From NCBI GenBank assembly GCA_947685225.1, contig CANTUV010000008.1, forward strand, positions 36,758,001 through 36,822,000: 64,000 bases of DNA, in the 5' to 3' direction. Of this stretch, positions 48,195 through 59,797 are shown piece after piece. Position 1 is the first letter of the stretch, and each line of letters begins with the position of its first letter. Source of the stretch: Garcia nutans (lineage: Eukaryota > Streptophyta > Magnoliopsida > Malpighiales > Euphorbiaceae). The translations under genes and the position numbers were made by a program. Below the pieces are notes generated by a model. That model saw only the letters and a program-made list of their open reading frames with translations, did not search any database and had not been told where the DNA came from.

Positions 48195-49871
48195 TATAGA
48201 CCCTTAATTTTTAACCTAGTCCAGTATGATATTTTTAAACAGTCCAAAATAATTTTTATAGTATTTTAATATTTAATATTTATTTTAATAATATTTATTA
48301 CTTATAATATTTATTTTTAATAAAAATAAAAAAGTAATAATAAAAAAGGGATAAAAATAAATAAATAAAAATTGGCGACGGAAGAATCGACGATGAAAAT
48401 TTCTCATCGCTGGCGACAAATTGGCTTGTGCCAATTTGCCGCAGATTTTTCTCCGGCGAAATGGCCACAAGCCAATTTTCCACAGAAAAATCTTGCGGGG
48501 AATTGGCTGGCCCTCATCAACGCCCACAGAACTTTTTTGCCAGCGCACTTTTGTACGCCCGGCCCGCGTGCGATTTAGCCAAAACTCTATTCTACTTGGT
48601 TTTTAATTTTATTTCCTAAAAGGTTTTTATTTCTTTAGCCAATTAGATTAGGTTTTTTATTTTTTCTTATAAATACCACATTAAAGACATAAAATTAGGG
48701 GGTTGGAATTTTTTATTGGACTTTTGATCTTAAAAGAGGATTTGGATCTTTGGAGCTCAAAATTATTTTGGCAGTCTATTCATAATCTCAAGCTTGAAGA
48801 ATCAAGAGGCAGCAAACAATATACAACCCATCAAAGGAAGACCACACTGTCTTTGCTATTGTTCAACCAGAATTCAAGTTGTGGTGGAACCAACAACGGA
48901 GGTTTGATTTTCTATTGACTTATTTATGTTCACAGTAGCTTCATCATTCAAATTGGATTAATAGTTTAAGCGTGCAATAGATGGTCAATATTTATTTATG
49001 TATTGTAAGTCTTTATGTTTAACTTCCTTTATTATGATTATTCAAAATACAGTAGCTGTATTTAAAATACAAACCTAAACCCTAATTTATTCAAACAATA
49101 AATCTTAATTAATTCTATTTTCCAAATCATCATAGTAGCTTGTTCCTTTCAAATATCTAAAGATTTTATTTTATTTTCATAAGCTTCAATCTTATTTATT
49201 TAAATCCTAAAGCTATAGACTTATTGTTTTGTTTAAATTAGATGAATGATTTATTTATGATGAATGGTTATTTACTTTTATTGATTTACTTTGGTTTCAA
49301 AACATTGTAAGAGGTATGTTTCCATTATTGGATACCTCATTAATTAATTTTCATGTAATTTAAATTATTCTTATATTTTGGGATTAATGTAAAGGACACA
49401 TTTCCACCTTTTGGTGGGTGTCCTATTTAGTTTTATACATGGACGATGTAAGGACATGTTTCCATCATCAGATAGGTGTCCATTTATTTGCATTGTTCGA
49501 ACATTGGTTTGATTTTAATATAATGATGCTTTATTTTAATTGTTGCATGTAGTATGGATAATGTCATTATTTTTAAGAATTTTATAATATTAAGACCTGA
49601 AAAGGAGGCTGGTTCCAATGAACCGAGCATTGTGGGGGGTGCTGGGCCATTTCTCACCTTCCTCTCACGTATCCAACTTTTCGAATCCATTAAGGGGTTG
49701 GGGATTCCTTAGGAATTGAGTCATCCACCCCTTTCTTTTTCCCAGCCTGTCTAGGTGGCAACTCCATTTTCTCTAGGCTTTGGCCCTTGTTCTCTAAGGC
49801 TCCGAGCCTAAACAGTGCTGAAGTCGCAAGAACGATTCCACAGGAAGTGGGGCTGAAAATTCCCGCTCACA
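48195..49871 (+). repeat. 5' LTR of O (1677 bp)
   Basis: It starts TATAGACCC and ends CGCTCACA. Compared with the 3' LTR it lacks 266 bases between two TCAAT words but keeps 82 bases of palindromic U3 that the other LTR has lost. Three clear hairpins lie at 49311-49338, 49394-49423 and 49452-49481. Confidence 0.88.
49311..49481 (+). other. Three successive GTTTCCA hairpins in O LTR
   Basis: The stems are GAGGTAT/ATACCTC (49311-49317 with 49332-49338), GGACAC/GTGTCC (49394-49399 with 49418-49423) and GGACA/TGTCC (49452-49456 with 49477-49481). Each encloses a similar interior, T-GTTTCCA(T/C)C. Matching hairpins with different outer stems occur in M, N and P. Confidence 0.75.
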
Positions 49872-49872
49872 G

Positions 49873-50961
49873 TGGCGACTCCACTGGGGATAAGAGAAGT
49901 TGATTCCGTTGGTCTTTATATTATTCTATTCTTTCTTATCATGATATTATCCATTTGCATCATATTAGATTGCATCATGTGCGTGAGTTAGGATGCCCGT
50001 GTTACCAGTGTTGTGTTATATAAGAGATACCATATTTTCACTCAAGGTACGGAGATCGAGTATGGCATAACCACTCATAGCCTTGTACCTTTTGGTATAT
50101 ACTTGCTATGGGAACCTAAGCCTTTTAACCCAAAGACTAAATCTCATGTAATTGGCCTAGTTACTTTCCTTAGGTTTTTACCCCAAATGCTTGTTGTTTG
50201 ACTATGGTTAATTTATCTTGGTTTAAATTATGGATTATTTGGTTTGTTCTTTTTCTAATATGACCTAAGTACATTGTAAGCTCAAAATAAATTTTCTTTA
50301 AAGTCCAAAAAACCAAAGCTATTTTCAAAACTTTTCAAAATGGTCTTTGGACATAAAACTTTTCTAAAAACAAATCAAAATTTCTTTTCTCATGACCCAA
50401 ATACAAAGCCCAAAATCCATTTTTTCTAAATTCTTTTTACAATAGATTTTTCAAACAAAACTATTTTTTGAATTTCATCCAACCTTTTCTTTGAAAGAGC
50501 TTACATATTATTTAGGATAATTATGAAAATACCAAAAATCAATTGTGATCCTAGTTTATACTAAGAATTATTAACCATGGGCTTGTTTTGGCATGAATCA
50601 TTAGTTATTTTTTCAAGTGAGAAATCTATTTATAATAAACCTCTTAATTTAGTTTTAATCCAATATAGCATAAAAGTTGCTTTAGTTGATTGAATGGATT
50701 AAAAGCTAATTAATGGGAATTATCATGAACTGATTTTCATTTTTGAAAATATAACTATTAGTTGAAACATCCGAGGGAATTATTCAAAAATAAGATACCC
50801 CATGTTGGTATTTTGTTAACCATATTATCTAGGAAAAGAGACTCGCCATTCGTGTGTGGAAGTTATAAGATTGGAAGGAATGTCCTATTTATCCTTATTG
50901 TTTGTTCATACATGCATCACATGACATATCATTAATCCTTTCTGGCTCACAGCCCTAGATT
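49873..50961 (+). promoter_or_regulatory. Primer site and leader of O
   Basis: The primer site TGGCGACTCCACTGGGGA occupies 49873-49890, followed by a leader of over 1 kb conserved in N and P (for example GATGCCCGTGTTACC and GAGATCGAG blocks). No convincing ORF lies in it. Its strong conservation suggests packaging or translation signals, which is inference. Confidence 0.72.
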
Positions 50962-52308
50962 ATGACATTTCAAAAGCTTACGACAATCCGACATACGCCA
51001 AAGATGAAGAATCTAGCAGTGATCACTTTTTCACTAAAAGCAATGGAGCCCGAACAAATTCAAAGAATGATGGACGACGCCCTCAATACTAAAATGGAAG
51101 AACTAAAGGGGGCCCTAGCTGAGACCATAAAGAATCAATTGGCTGCAATTTTAGGAAACAATGTCGAAGCATCCGCTAGCACCAAGAAGCCAAAGGACAA
51201 AGGGGAGGCTAAGGTTGGTGAAGTGGCTTTTGATTATGACAAGGTAGTCATTGATGATGATGACGACTGGGCTCAATACTTCCAAAATCCTCAAGATAAA
51301 AAGAATGAGCCAAAGGTTGTTGAGAAGACAACTTTTGAAAAGACTGAAAATTCTGATGTTGAGACGATGATTACTGACCTAGAAAAGAAATTTAAGAAGA
51401 AACTGAAAACCAAAGAGATGTCCGAGATCGACAAACTATTTGAACAAGATAAGGAGGTCCCTTATAAGTTTACGATGCCTTCCTTCTCTAGGTACAATGG
51501 TACTAGAAACCCTCATCTCCATGTAAAGCAGTACATCACTACTATGTAGTCTTCTAGAGCTACTAAGGCTCAAACTCTAAGATATTTCATGCTCTCATTG
51601 GACCCTGTTGTCCAAAATTGGTTCAACACCTTAGAGGGAAGTGCTCAAAAAGATTGGGACATGTTGTACAAGGCTTTCATTCAATAGTATGGGTACAATG
51701 TCGAGCTGGAAGTTGCTTTAATGGAAGTTGAGTCCATTAGACAAAGGCCAAATGAGAATTTTGTGGACTATGTGAAAAGGTGAAGGAATAAGGCATCATT
51801 GCTCAAGAAGTGGCCTGATGAATCTGATCAAATAAGGATGATTGTGAGAGGGGTGTTGCCTAGTCTTCGTGAAAGGATGTCTCATACACTCATCCGGGAT
51901 TTCAAAGATCTTCTCCAAACTGGTCTACAAATTGAAGAGTGGGAAAGGGAGAAGAACCATTTTTTTGTAAAATGAAATTATCAGCCTAACAATCAAAGTA
52001 CACAAAAGGAAGCTGATGTCAATACAACTGTTCAAGCAAATATAAGGCAATATTCAAATCTGGGAAAGCCATTGTCTTGGGTTTTCATCAAGCTACAAAA
52101 GGAGGGACTATTACAACCATTGAGTCCTCATCCTTTGTCTAATCCTTTACCCCTAAAATTTGATACTAAGGCTTTTTGTCAATTTCATCATACTCAAGGA
52201 CATGAGACCGATAAATGTACCCGATTGAAGCATGAGATCCAAGATCTAATCGACAGTGGTAAGCTACCTGAGCCAGACAAGCCCAATACCAAGAATAATC
52301 CTATCTAA
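50962..52308 (+). pseudogene. gag: Element O gag (Tat-like), four in-frame stops
   Basis: It is one frame of 448 codons, broken only by stops at 51547 (TAG), 51685 (TAG), 51781 (TGA) and 51973 (TGA). The N-terminal third is charged and Lys/Glu-rich (ASTKKPKDKG near residue 75; repeated EKK). The capsid-like core spans about residues 165-330 (VPYKFTMPSF, HLHVKQYITTM, WFNTLEG, DYVKR). A zinc-knuckle variant CX2HX4HX4C is at residues 406-419 (CQFHHTQGHETDKC), with His in place of the second Cys, as I recall for Tat/Ogre Gags. The N copy has Gln, Gln and Trp codons at the first three stop sites. The natural stop at 52306 is followed by non-coding sequence, not by pol. Confidence 0.88.
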
Positions 52309-54740
52309 ATTTGGAAGAGTACCTCCACCGACAACCTTCATGGTGGGAAGAGGATTGGAGGAAGATTTTGTCATCCTCTTTTCAAGAAGGGAGTATTGAA
52401 TATGTGAAAGGAGAAGAAGCTTAACTCAACGAACTTCCCTTGACTTGTTTGTTTTTCTTGTTTTATTTTCTTTATTTAGTGTTTTATGGAACAATCGTAT
52501 TTTTCAAATTTAAAGTTATTTGAATAAATTACTTTCATCAAAATTTTTATTGGTCTTTGTTTATGTTGGTGCTCAACCAATAAGGAATCTAGCTTGATGT
52601 TCATAAATTAATGTGTCTATGCATTATGATTCGAATGACTTTACTAGATGAGGGAATTGCTCTATAGCATTGAGTTGTGTGTGCTTACTTAGAGAGGGCA
52701 CCTGCATAATGACCTTTTGTCTAGGTCCTAGTCAATCTTAGAGCATGCTTTGACAAACTTTCGAGGCGAAATCGAACTCTGCTTATTTAAAGGAGAGATG
52801 ATCTAGGCATTGTTTGGTTAGCCAACAACTAGTATCCACCTAATTAAATATCAATCCCTAGTTGTCCCTTTGAGCCTTCATAGAATTTTAGCTTTCTTTT
52901 CATTGACTTATAAGCCTAATGACCTGCCCTGAGCTGTTGTTACACTTTTGACAAGTCTTATGATCACTAAGGTGTAGAGGCAAGAAGATCAAGGAAAGGA
53001 ATGTATAGCCAAGACTGTAAGGATAGTTGATGTTCTCAAGACCATAAGGGTAGTTAAAGTTCACCTAATATCTCCAATCTATCAAGATAACATCAGAGTA
53101 ACAAATGATTTATCTCTGTTAAATAAGATTTATGTCACTCCACTCATCCATTATTAGAAACCTAAGTTGGTACAAATAAAACAACTCTTTTAGAACTAGA
53201 ACCAAAAAAAAAAAAGAAAAGAAGAAGAAAAAAAGAGAAAAAAAAAAGAAAGGAAAAAAAAGACAAAAGAAAAAAGAAAAAGAAAAAAAATAAAATCCAA
53301 AACGGTTTTGAAAGCCAACTGAGTTCTCTTTTACCTAAAGCAGCAAAAGGCTTCCATTTGGTTTATAAGGATAGTTTGACTTGAATTGGTCCAACCCAAG
53401 CAAAGATTTAATCAAAATCAGATAAAAAGGAGAAAATTCATCCAATTTTTAAAAGTCCTATACATGACAGTTCTATAGGAAAGAAGGACAAAATGATAAA
53501 ATGCTCAAAGAAAAGGAGTAAGAAAAAGAAAGAAAAAAGAAAAGGGAAAAGAAAAAATGATGATTCAAAGCTCTATCTTTTCATGCTCCCAACTGTCTAA
53601 AGTTCCAACAAGCAGTTTGTAGTGTGAGAGTTTGCCCATAGTGTTACAACAGCTCCAACTTACAAATGGCCTTCATTTAACCTGTGTCCCTTATAGACTC
53701 CATTTCAAGCCTATTAAAGACCTATTGATCTCTCTTGGTAGGTAGAGTCTATTAGTGGAGATAGTTTGAATAAGCATGCATATGAGATAGGCAATATTCA
53801 AACTCCATGAGACCTTTGGCCAATTAATGTGTATGTGCCTATCTGAAGTGCAATAGTTCTCACTCAAATATAAATGATTCCCGAGTTTAGTACGGTAACT
53901 AGGGTTATCATGTTATAGATATGTTAATTCTAAAAATTGAGTCCTGAGGTACAATGACATTGCTTTGACAAAGCCAACATTTGACTTCAAAATCAAAATT
54001 CAAAATTGAAAATTGAAAAAAAAAATTTCAAGTTAAGGGAAATATGTTGAACAGTCGAACTTCAAAAGACACATTGGGCAAAGTAAATCATTATTTACAA
54101 GGTTGTGAAAAGTTACCAATTGACATACTGAATCATAATTTGAAATGGATGTATCTCTGCTGCTTGGGGTCTCCACCACTCATGTTCTCAACATCTTGAA
54201 GATAAAAGCCATAAATGCAAAGCTTTCTGTCATTCCAATGCAAGACCTGAACAAGCATCTGGAAGGAGCCAATGAGAATACTTCTGCTGATCACCTTGGT
54301 CTGTGAGTCAACAGAACCACTGTAAGTGTTATTCATGCATATCATGTAAACATGAGCATATCACATTACATTTTCTTGTATTGTATTGTCTATTCTTTGT
54401 CAAAGCAAACAACATACACTCTATGAAGCAAAGATGAAGTGGGTATAGAATCAAAGGGCATAGAAGACCTATTGCTTCAGGAAGCTCCAGTCATTTTACA
54501 AAAGAAAGGAAGAAATGCATGCTTGTTCGAAGAACTCGATAATCTAAAAACATCAACCAAAGCCCGCATAGAAAAATCACGGGGGGCAAAGTGAAGATAT
54601 GAAGGTTAGCTAAAAAATGGCTGAAATTGTTTGCAAAAGTGCAAAGGAAGAACAAAAAAAGAATGGAAAAAAGAAGAAAATTAGAACTCTCAAAAGAATG
54701 AAGATGCAAAAGACAAAAGATCAGTCCAGCTAAAAGAGCT
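52309..54740 (+). other. O interior between gag and minisatellite (non-coding)
   Basis: This is about 2.4 kb without any ORF resembling retroelement pol on either strand. Its first 2.1 kb match the N fragment at 57714-59797. It includes a nearly pure purine tract at 53200-53307 and a second A/G-rich stretch near 53515-53560. The block near 54290-54480 also occurs in L (36385-36600), which identifies it as family 3' sequence. Confidence 0.75.
53200..53307 (+). repeat. Purine-rich low-complexity tract in O
   Basis: Almost only A and G on the plus strand (AAAAGAAGAAAAAAAGAG-like). The matching tract in N is at about 58580-58672, so it is an old family feature. Confidence 0.85.
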
Positions 54741-54744
54741 GAAG

Positions 54745-55580
54745 CCAGGGTAAAGACCTGATTTCCAATGGATAAAGATCCATGTTTCAAAGGTAAAGAC
54801 CCGATCACCAATGGATAAAGATCCATGTTCCCAGGGTAAAGACCCGATCTCCAATGGATAAAGATCCATGTTTTAAGGGTAAAGACTCGATCTCCAATGG
54901 ATAAAGATCCATGATTAAAGGGTAAAGACCTAATCTCCAATGGATAAAGATCCTTGTTTCAAGGGTAAAGACCCGATCTCCAATGGAAAAAGATCCATGT
55001 TTTAAGGGTAAAGACCTGACCTCCAATGGATAAAGATCCATGTTTCAAGGGTAAAGACCCAATCTCTAATGGATAAAGATCCATGTTTTAAGGGTAATGA
55101 CCCAACCTCCAATGGATAAAGATCCATGTTTCAAGGGTAAAGACCCGATCTCCAATGGATAAAGATCCAGTTTAAAGGGTGAAGACCTAATTCCAAGGAT
55201 GAAAATCCAGCATAAAGGATGAAGATCCACTTTTAGGAGTGAAGACCCGATTTCCAAGGATGAAGATCCATTTTCAAAGGTGAAGACCTAATTCCAAGGA
55301 TGAAGATCTAATTTCAAAGGGTGAAGACCCGAAGTCCAATGGATGAAGATCCATTTTCAAGGGTGAAGACCCGATGCTAAGGATGAGGATCCAGCTTAAA
55401 GGATGAAGATCCAATTTCAAGGGTGAAGACCTGACGTCCAAAGGATGAAGATCCATTTTCAAGGGTGAAGACCCGATCTCCAAGGATGAAGATCCATTTA
55501 CAAGGGTGAAGACTCGATCTCCAAGGATGAAGATCCATTTCCAAAGGTGAAGATCCGATGCTAAGGATGAAGATCCAAGG
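54745..55580 (+). repeat. 3' minisatellite of O (about 40-45 bp x 20)
   Basis: Units carrying GATAAAGATCCATG and GGTAAAGACCCGATCTCCAA repeat about twenty times, shifting midway (near 55170) from a GATAAAG form to a GATGAAG form. Minus-strand ORFs across it only reflect the repeat. Variable tandem repeats in the 3' region are known for Tat/Ogre elements. Confidence 0.92.
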
Positions 55581-55837
55581 TCAAATGATGAAGAACCACA
55601 ATTACTTAAAGAATAGAAGAGCCAGAGCAGCCAAAATTCTCAACTAATAAAAGGTCAGTCAAACTCAGTCTCAGGTCCAGAACCCAAATCCTAAATTCAC
55701 CTTAGGTCCAGAACCCAAATTATTTTTGAGTCCAGAACTCAAACCAACCATGGGTAAGGAGTCTAGTATGGCTTTAAATCCAGTCAAAAATCACATTGCT
55801 TTTCGCTCTCTTTTGCTGTAGTCTCAGATCGCTCAAG

Positions 55838-55849
55838 CAGGGGGCAAAC
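55838..55849 (+). promoter_or_regulatory. Polypurine-like tract of O
   Basis: AGCAGGGGGCAAAC ends directly before the 3' LTR. The same words precede the L LTR. Confidence 0.7.
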
Positions 55850-57708
55850 TATAGACCCTTAATTTTTTACCAAGTCCAGTCCGATATTTTTAAACAGTTC
55901 AAAATAATTTTTATGGTATTTTAATATTTAATATTTATTTTAATAATATTTATTACTTATAATATTTATTTTTAATAAAATTAAAAAGTAATAATAAAAA
56001 AGGGATAAAAAATAAATAAAAATCGATGATGGAAGAATCGATGTCAAAAATTTCTCATCGCTAGCGATGAATTGGCTGGCCCGCTCCCAGCGCCCGCAGA
56101 TCTTTTTTGCTAGTGCACGTTTGCACGCCCCGGCCGCGTGTGATTTTGCCAAAACCCTATTCTACTTGGTTTTTAATTTTATTTCCAAAAAGGTTTTTAT
56201 TTCTTTAGCCAATTAGGATTAGGTTTTTTATTTTTTCTTATAAATACCACATTAAAGACACAGAATTAGGGGGCTAGAATTTTTTTATTAGACTTTTGAT
56301 CTTAAATGAGGATTTGGACCTTTGGAGCTCAAAATTATTTTTGGCAATCTATTCATAATCTCAAGCTTGAAGAATCAAGAGGCAGCAAACCATATATAAC
56401 CCATCAAAGGCACCCCACAGTGTCTTTGCTATTGTTCAACCAGAATTCAAGTTGTGGTGGAACCAACAATGGAGGTTTGATTTTCTATTGACTTATTTAT
56501 GTTCACAGTAGCTTCATCATTCAAATTGGATTAATAGTTTAAACGTGCAATAGATGATCAATTGTTCTACTTACCATCCAAACTCTATTTGAAACCCTAA
56601 AAAGTATTTTTTTAAAACCCTAAAAACCTTAATACCCATAAAACATATTTTTGAAAACTAAAACCCTAATTACAATTTTTCTAAAACCACAAAACAATAA
56701 TCTATTTTCTAGCCGGTTAGCAAGCGACGAATAAAATTGGTGACAAATTAATGACGAATTGGCCCCCTTGACCCCCGCCCACTAACTGGCTCGTGGGACC
56801 GTCGTATGGGCTCATCGAAGGGGTCAATATTTATTTGTGCATTGTAGTCTTTATGTTTAACTTCCTTTATTATGATTATTCAAAATATAGTAGCTTTACT
56901 CGAAATACAAACCTAAACCCTAATTTATTCAAACCATAAATCTTAATTAATTCTATTTTCCAAATCATCACAGTAGTTTGTTCCCTTCAAATATCTAAAG
57001 ATTTTATTTTATTTTCATAAGCTTCAATCTTATTTATTTAAACCCTAAAGTTATACACTTACTATTTTGTTTAAATTAGATGAATGATTTATTTATGATG
57101 AATGGTTGTTTACTTTTATTGATTTACTTTGGTTTTAAAACATTGCAAGAGGTATGTTTCCATTATTGGATACCTCATTAATTAATTTTCATGTAATTTA
57201 AATTATTCGTATATTTTGGGATTAATGTAAAGGACACATTTTCACCTTTTGGTGGGTATCCTATTTAGTTTTAGACATGGATGATGTAAGGACATGTTTC
57301 CATCCTCGGATGGGTGTCTATTTATTTCCTTTATTCGAATATTGCTTTGATTTTAATATAATGATGCTTTATTTTAATTGTTGCATGTAGTATGGATAAT
57401 GTCATTATTTTTAAGAATTTTATAATGTTAAGACCTGAAAGAGAGGCTGGTTCCAATAAACCGGGTGTTGTGGGGGTGCTGGGCCATTTCTCACCTTCCC
57501 CACACGTACCCAACTTTTTAAACCTATTGAAGGGTTGGGGATTCCTTAGGAACTGAGTCATCCACCCCTTCTTTTTTTCCCGGCCTGTCCGGGTTGTGAC
57601 TCCATTTTCTCCATGCTTAGACCCGTGTTCTCAAAGGCCCGAGCCTAAACAGTACCCAAGTCACAAGAATCATTCCACCAAAAGTTGGGGCGAAAATCCC
57701 CTCTCACA
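55850..57708 (+). repeat. 3' LTR of O (1859 bp)
   Basis: It starts TATAGACCC and ends CTCTCACA. It keeps the AACCCTAA-rich and GC-rich stretch (56563-56823) missing from the 5' copy. Its U3 palindrome is shortened at a repeated AATTGGCT. Confidence 0.9.
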
Positions 57709-59797
57709 CAATCCTTAGCCTAAATTTGGAAGAGTACCTGCACCAGCAACCTTCATGGTAAGAAGAGGATTGGAGGAAGATTTTGTCTTATGGATGTGAA
57801 GAGAGAAGAAACTCAAATCAACGAACTTTCCTTAGCTTGAATGTTGCTTTCTTTAATATTTAATTGGAACAATTATGTTTTTCAAATTATGTTTGTTCAA
57901 ATAAATTATTTTCATTAAATTTTTTATGGTCTCTATTCATTTTGGTGCTCAACTGATGATGAATCTAGCTTGATGTTCATAAATTAGTGTATCTATGCAT
58001 TATAATTTGAATGACTTTTCTAGATGAGGGAATTGTTATATAGCATTGAGTTGTGTATGCTTACTCTGAGAGAGCTCTTGCATAATGACCTTTGTCTAGA
58101 TCTTAGTTGATCTTAGAACATGCTTTGATAAAATTTTGAGCCAAAATTGAACTCTACTTATTTAAGGGAGAGATGATCTAAGCATTGTTTGGTTAGCCAA
58201 CAACTATTATCTGCCCTATTAAATATCAATCTCTAGTTGTCCCTTTGAGCCTTCATGAGATTTTAGCTTGCTCTTTATTGGTATGTAAGCCCGATAACCT
58301 ATCCTGAGCTGTTGTGACTCTTATGAAAAATCTAATGATCACTAAGGTAAAGATGCAAGAAGATCAAAGAAAGAAATGCATGGTTAAGAGCATAAGGATA
58401 GTTGAAGTTCTCAAGACCATAAGGGTAGTTAAAGTTCACCTGATACCATACCTAATATCTCCAATCTATCAGGGCAGCAAATGATTTATTCTTGTTGAAG
58501 CAAACTCACTATATTCCACTCATCCATTATCAGAAACACAGGTTTGTATAAACAAGACAACTCTTTTAGAGCTAGAACCTAAAAAAAGGAAAAAAAGAAA
58601 AGAAAGAAAGAAAAGAAGAAAAAGAAAAAGAAGAAGAAGAAAAAAAAAAGAAAAGGAAAAGAAAATAAAACCCAAAAGGCCATTTAGAAAGGCAACCAAG
58701 TTCTCTTTTACCTAAAGCAGCAGAAGCCAAAGATAGTTCAACCCAACCAGAAATTCAACCAAAATTAGAGAGATAGAAGAAAGGCCATCTAGTTCTTAAA
58801 AGTTCTGCACTCTACAGTTCTATAGAGAAAAAGGATAAAATGCTAAAATACCAAGACTGTCCTAATTAAGATCCAGAAGCATGTCTGGAAGAAAGAAGAA
58901 TGTTCAAAACTCTATCTTTTCATGCTTCCAACTGTCCAAGGTTCTAAAAAGAATGTAGTGTGAAGGTTTGTCAGTAGTATCACATCAACCCCATCTCAAA
59001 TATAGCTTTCACTTCCCTTATAAACTCCGTTTCAAGTCTATTAAAGACCTGTTGATCTCTTTTGGTAGGTAGAGTCTATTAGTGGAGATAGCTCGAATAA
59101 ACATACATATGAGGTAGACAATATTCAAACTCAATGAGACCTTTGGCCATGTAATGTCTATGTGCCTATCTGAAGTGCAACAGTTCTTGCTTAAATGGAA
59201 ATGATTCCCGAATTTAGTAAGGTAATGAGGGTTGTCATGTTATAGATATATTAATTTGGAAAATTGAGTCCTGAGGTACAATGGCACTGATTTGACAAAA
59301 TCAACATTTGATTTTAAAATTTAAAATTAAAAAAAATTATTTTCTTGTTGCATAAACCTTTAAGTTAAGGGAAGTATGATGCACCGTCGAAACTTGAAAG
59401 ACACATTCGACAAAATAAAGGATTATTTGCAAGGTTTTGAAGAAGTTACCATCTGGCATGCTGAATCATAATTTGAAATGGATGTATCTCTACTACTTGG
59501 CCCTCCACTATTCATGACATCATCTTGGAAAATAAAAGCCATAAATGTAAAGTCTTCTGCCATCCCAATGTAAGACCAGAACGAGCAATTAGAGAGAACC
59601 AATGAAAGCACTTCAGCTGATCACCTCGGTCTATGAGTCGATAGAACCATTGTAAGATTCGTCCATGCATATCATGCATACATGAGCATATCACACTGTA
59701 TTTTGTTGTCTTGTATTGCCTATTCTTTGTCAAAGTGAACAATAGACACTCTATGAAGCAACCATAAAGCAGATATGAAATCAGGGGGCATGGAATG
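57709..59797 (+). other. Element N interior, 3' part (non-coding)
   Basis: This continues the N interior interrupted at 48194. The first five bases are the TSD of O. It parallels 52300-54465 of O, including the purine tract at about 58580-58672, and ends within the GGGGGCATGGAA block where P inserted (GAATG, 59793-59797, is the expected TSD). The N minisatellite and 3' LTR would lie beyond P and Q. Confidence 0.82.

Larger units (their letters stand above)
48195..57708 (+). mobile_element. Element O: complete gag-only Tat-like retrotransposon, 9.5 kb
   Basis: It has two LTRs (48195-49871 and 55850-57708), a primer site, a gag pseudogene, a long non-coding 3' region with a minisatellite, and a polypurine-like tract. 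A perfect TSD CAATC flanks it (48190-48194 and 57709-57713). The two flanks join into one continuous N interior, which shows that this is a nested insertion and not a tandem array. No protease, RT or integrase is present. It resembles the gag-only TR-GAG class described in plants. Confidence 0.92.

Noticed and set aside
54491..55483. Minus-strand ORFs with repeated GSLPLKHGSLSIGD-type peptides
   Set aside because: They are translations of the 40-45 bp minisatellite in the antisense direction. The repeat length is close to a multiple of three in part of the array, which keeps frames open by chance.
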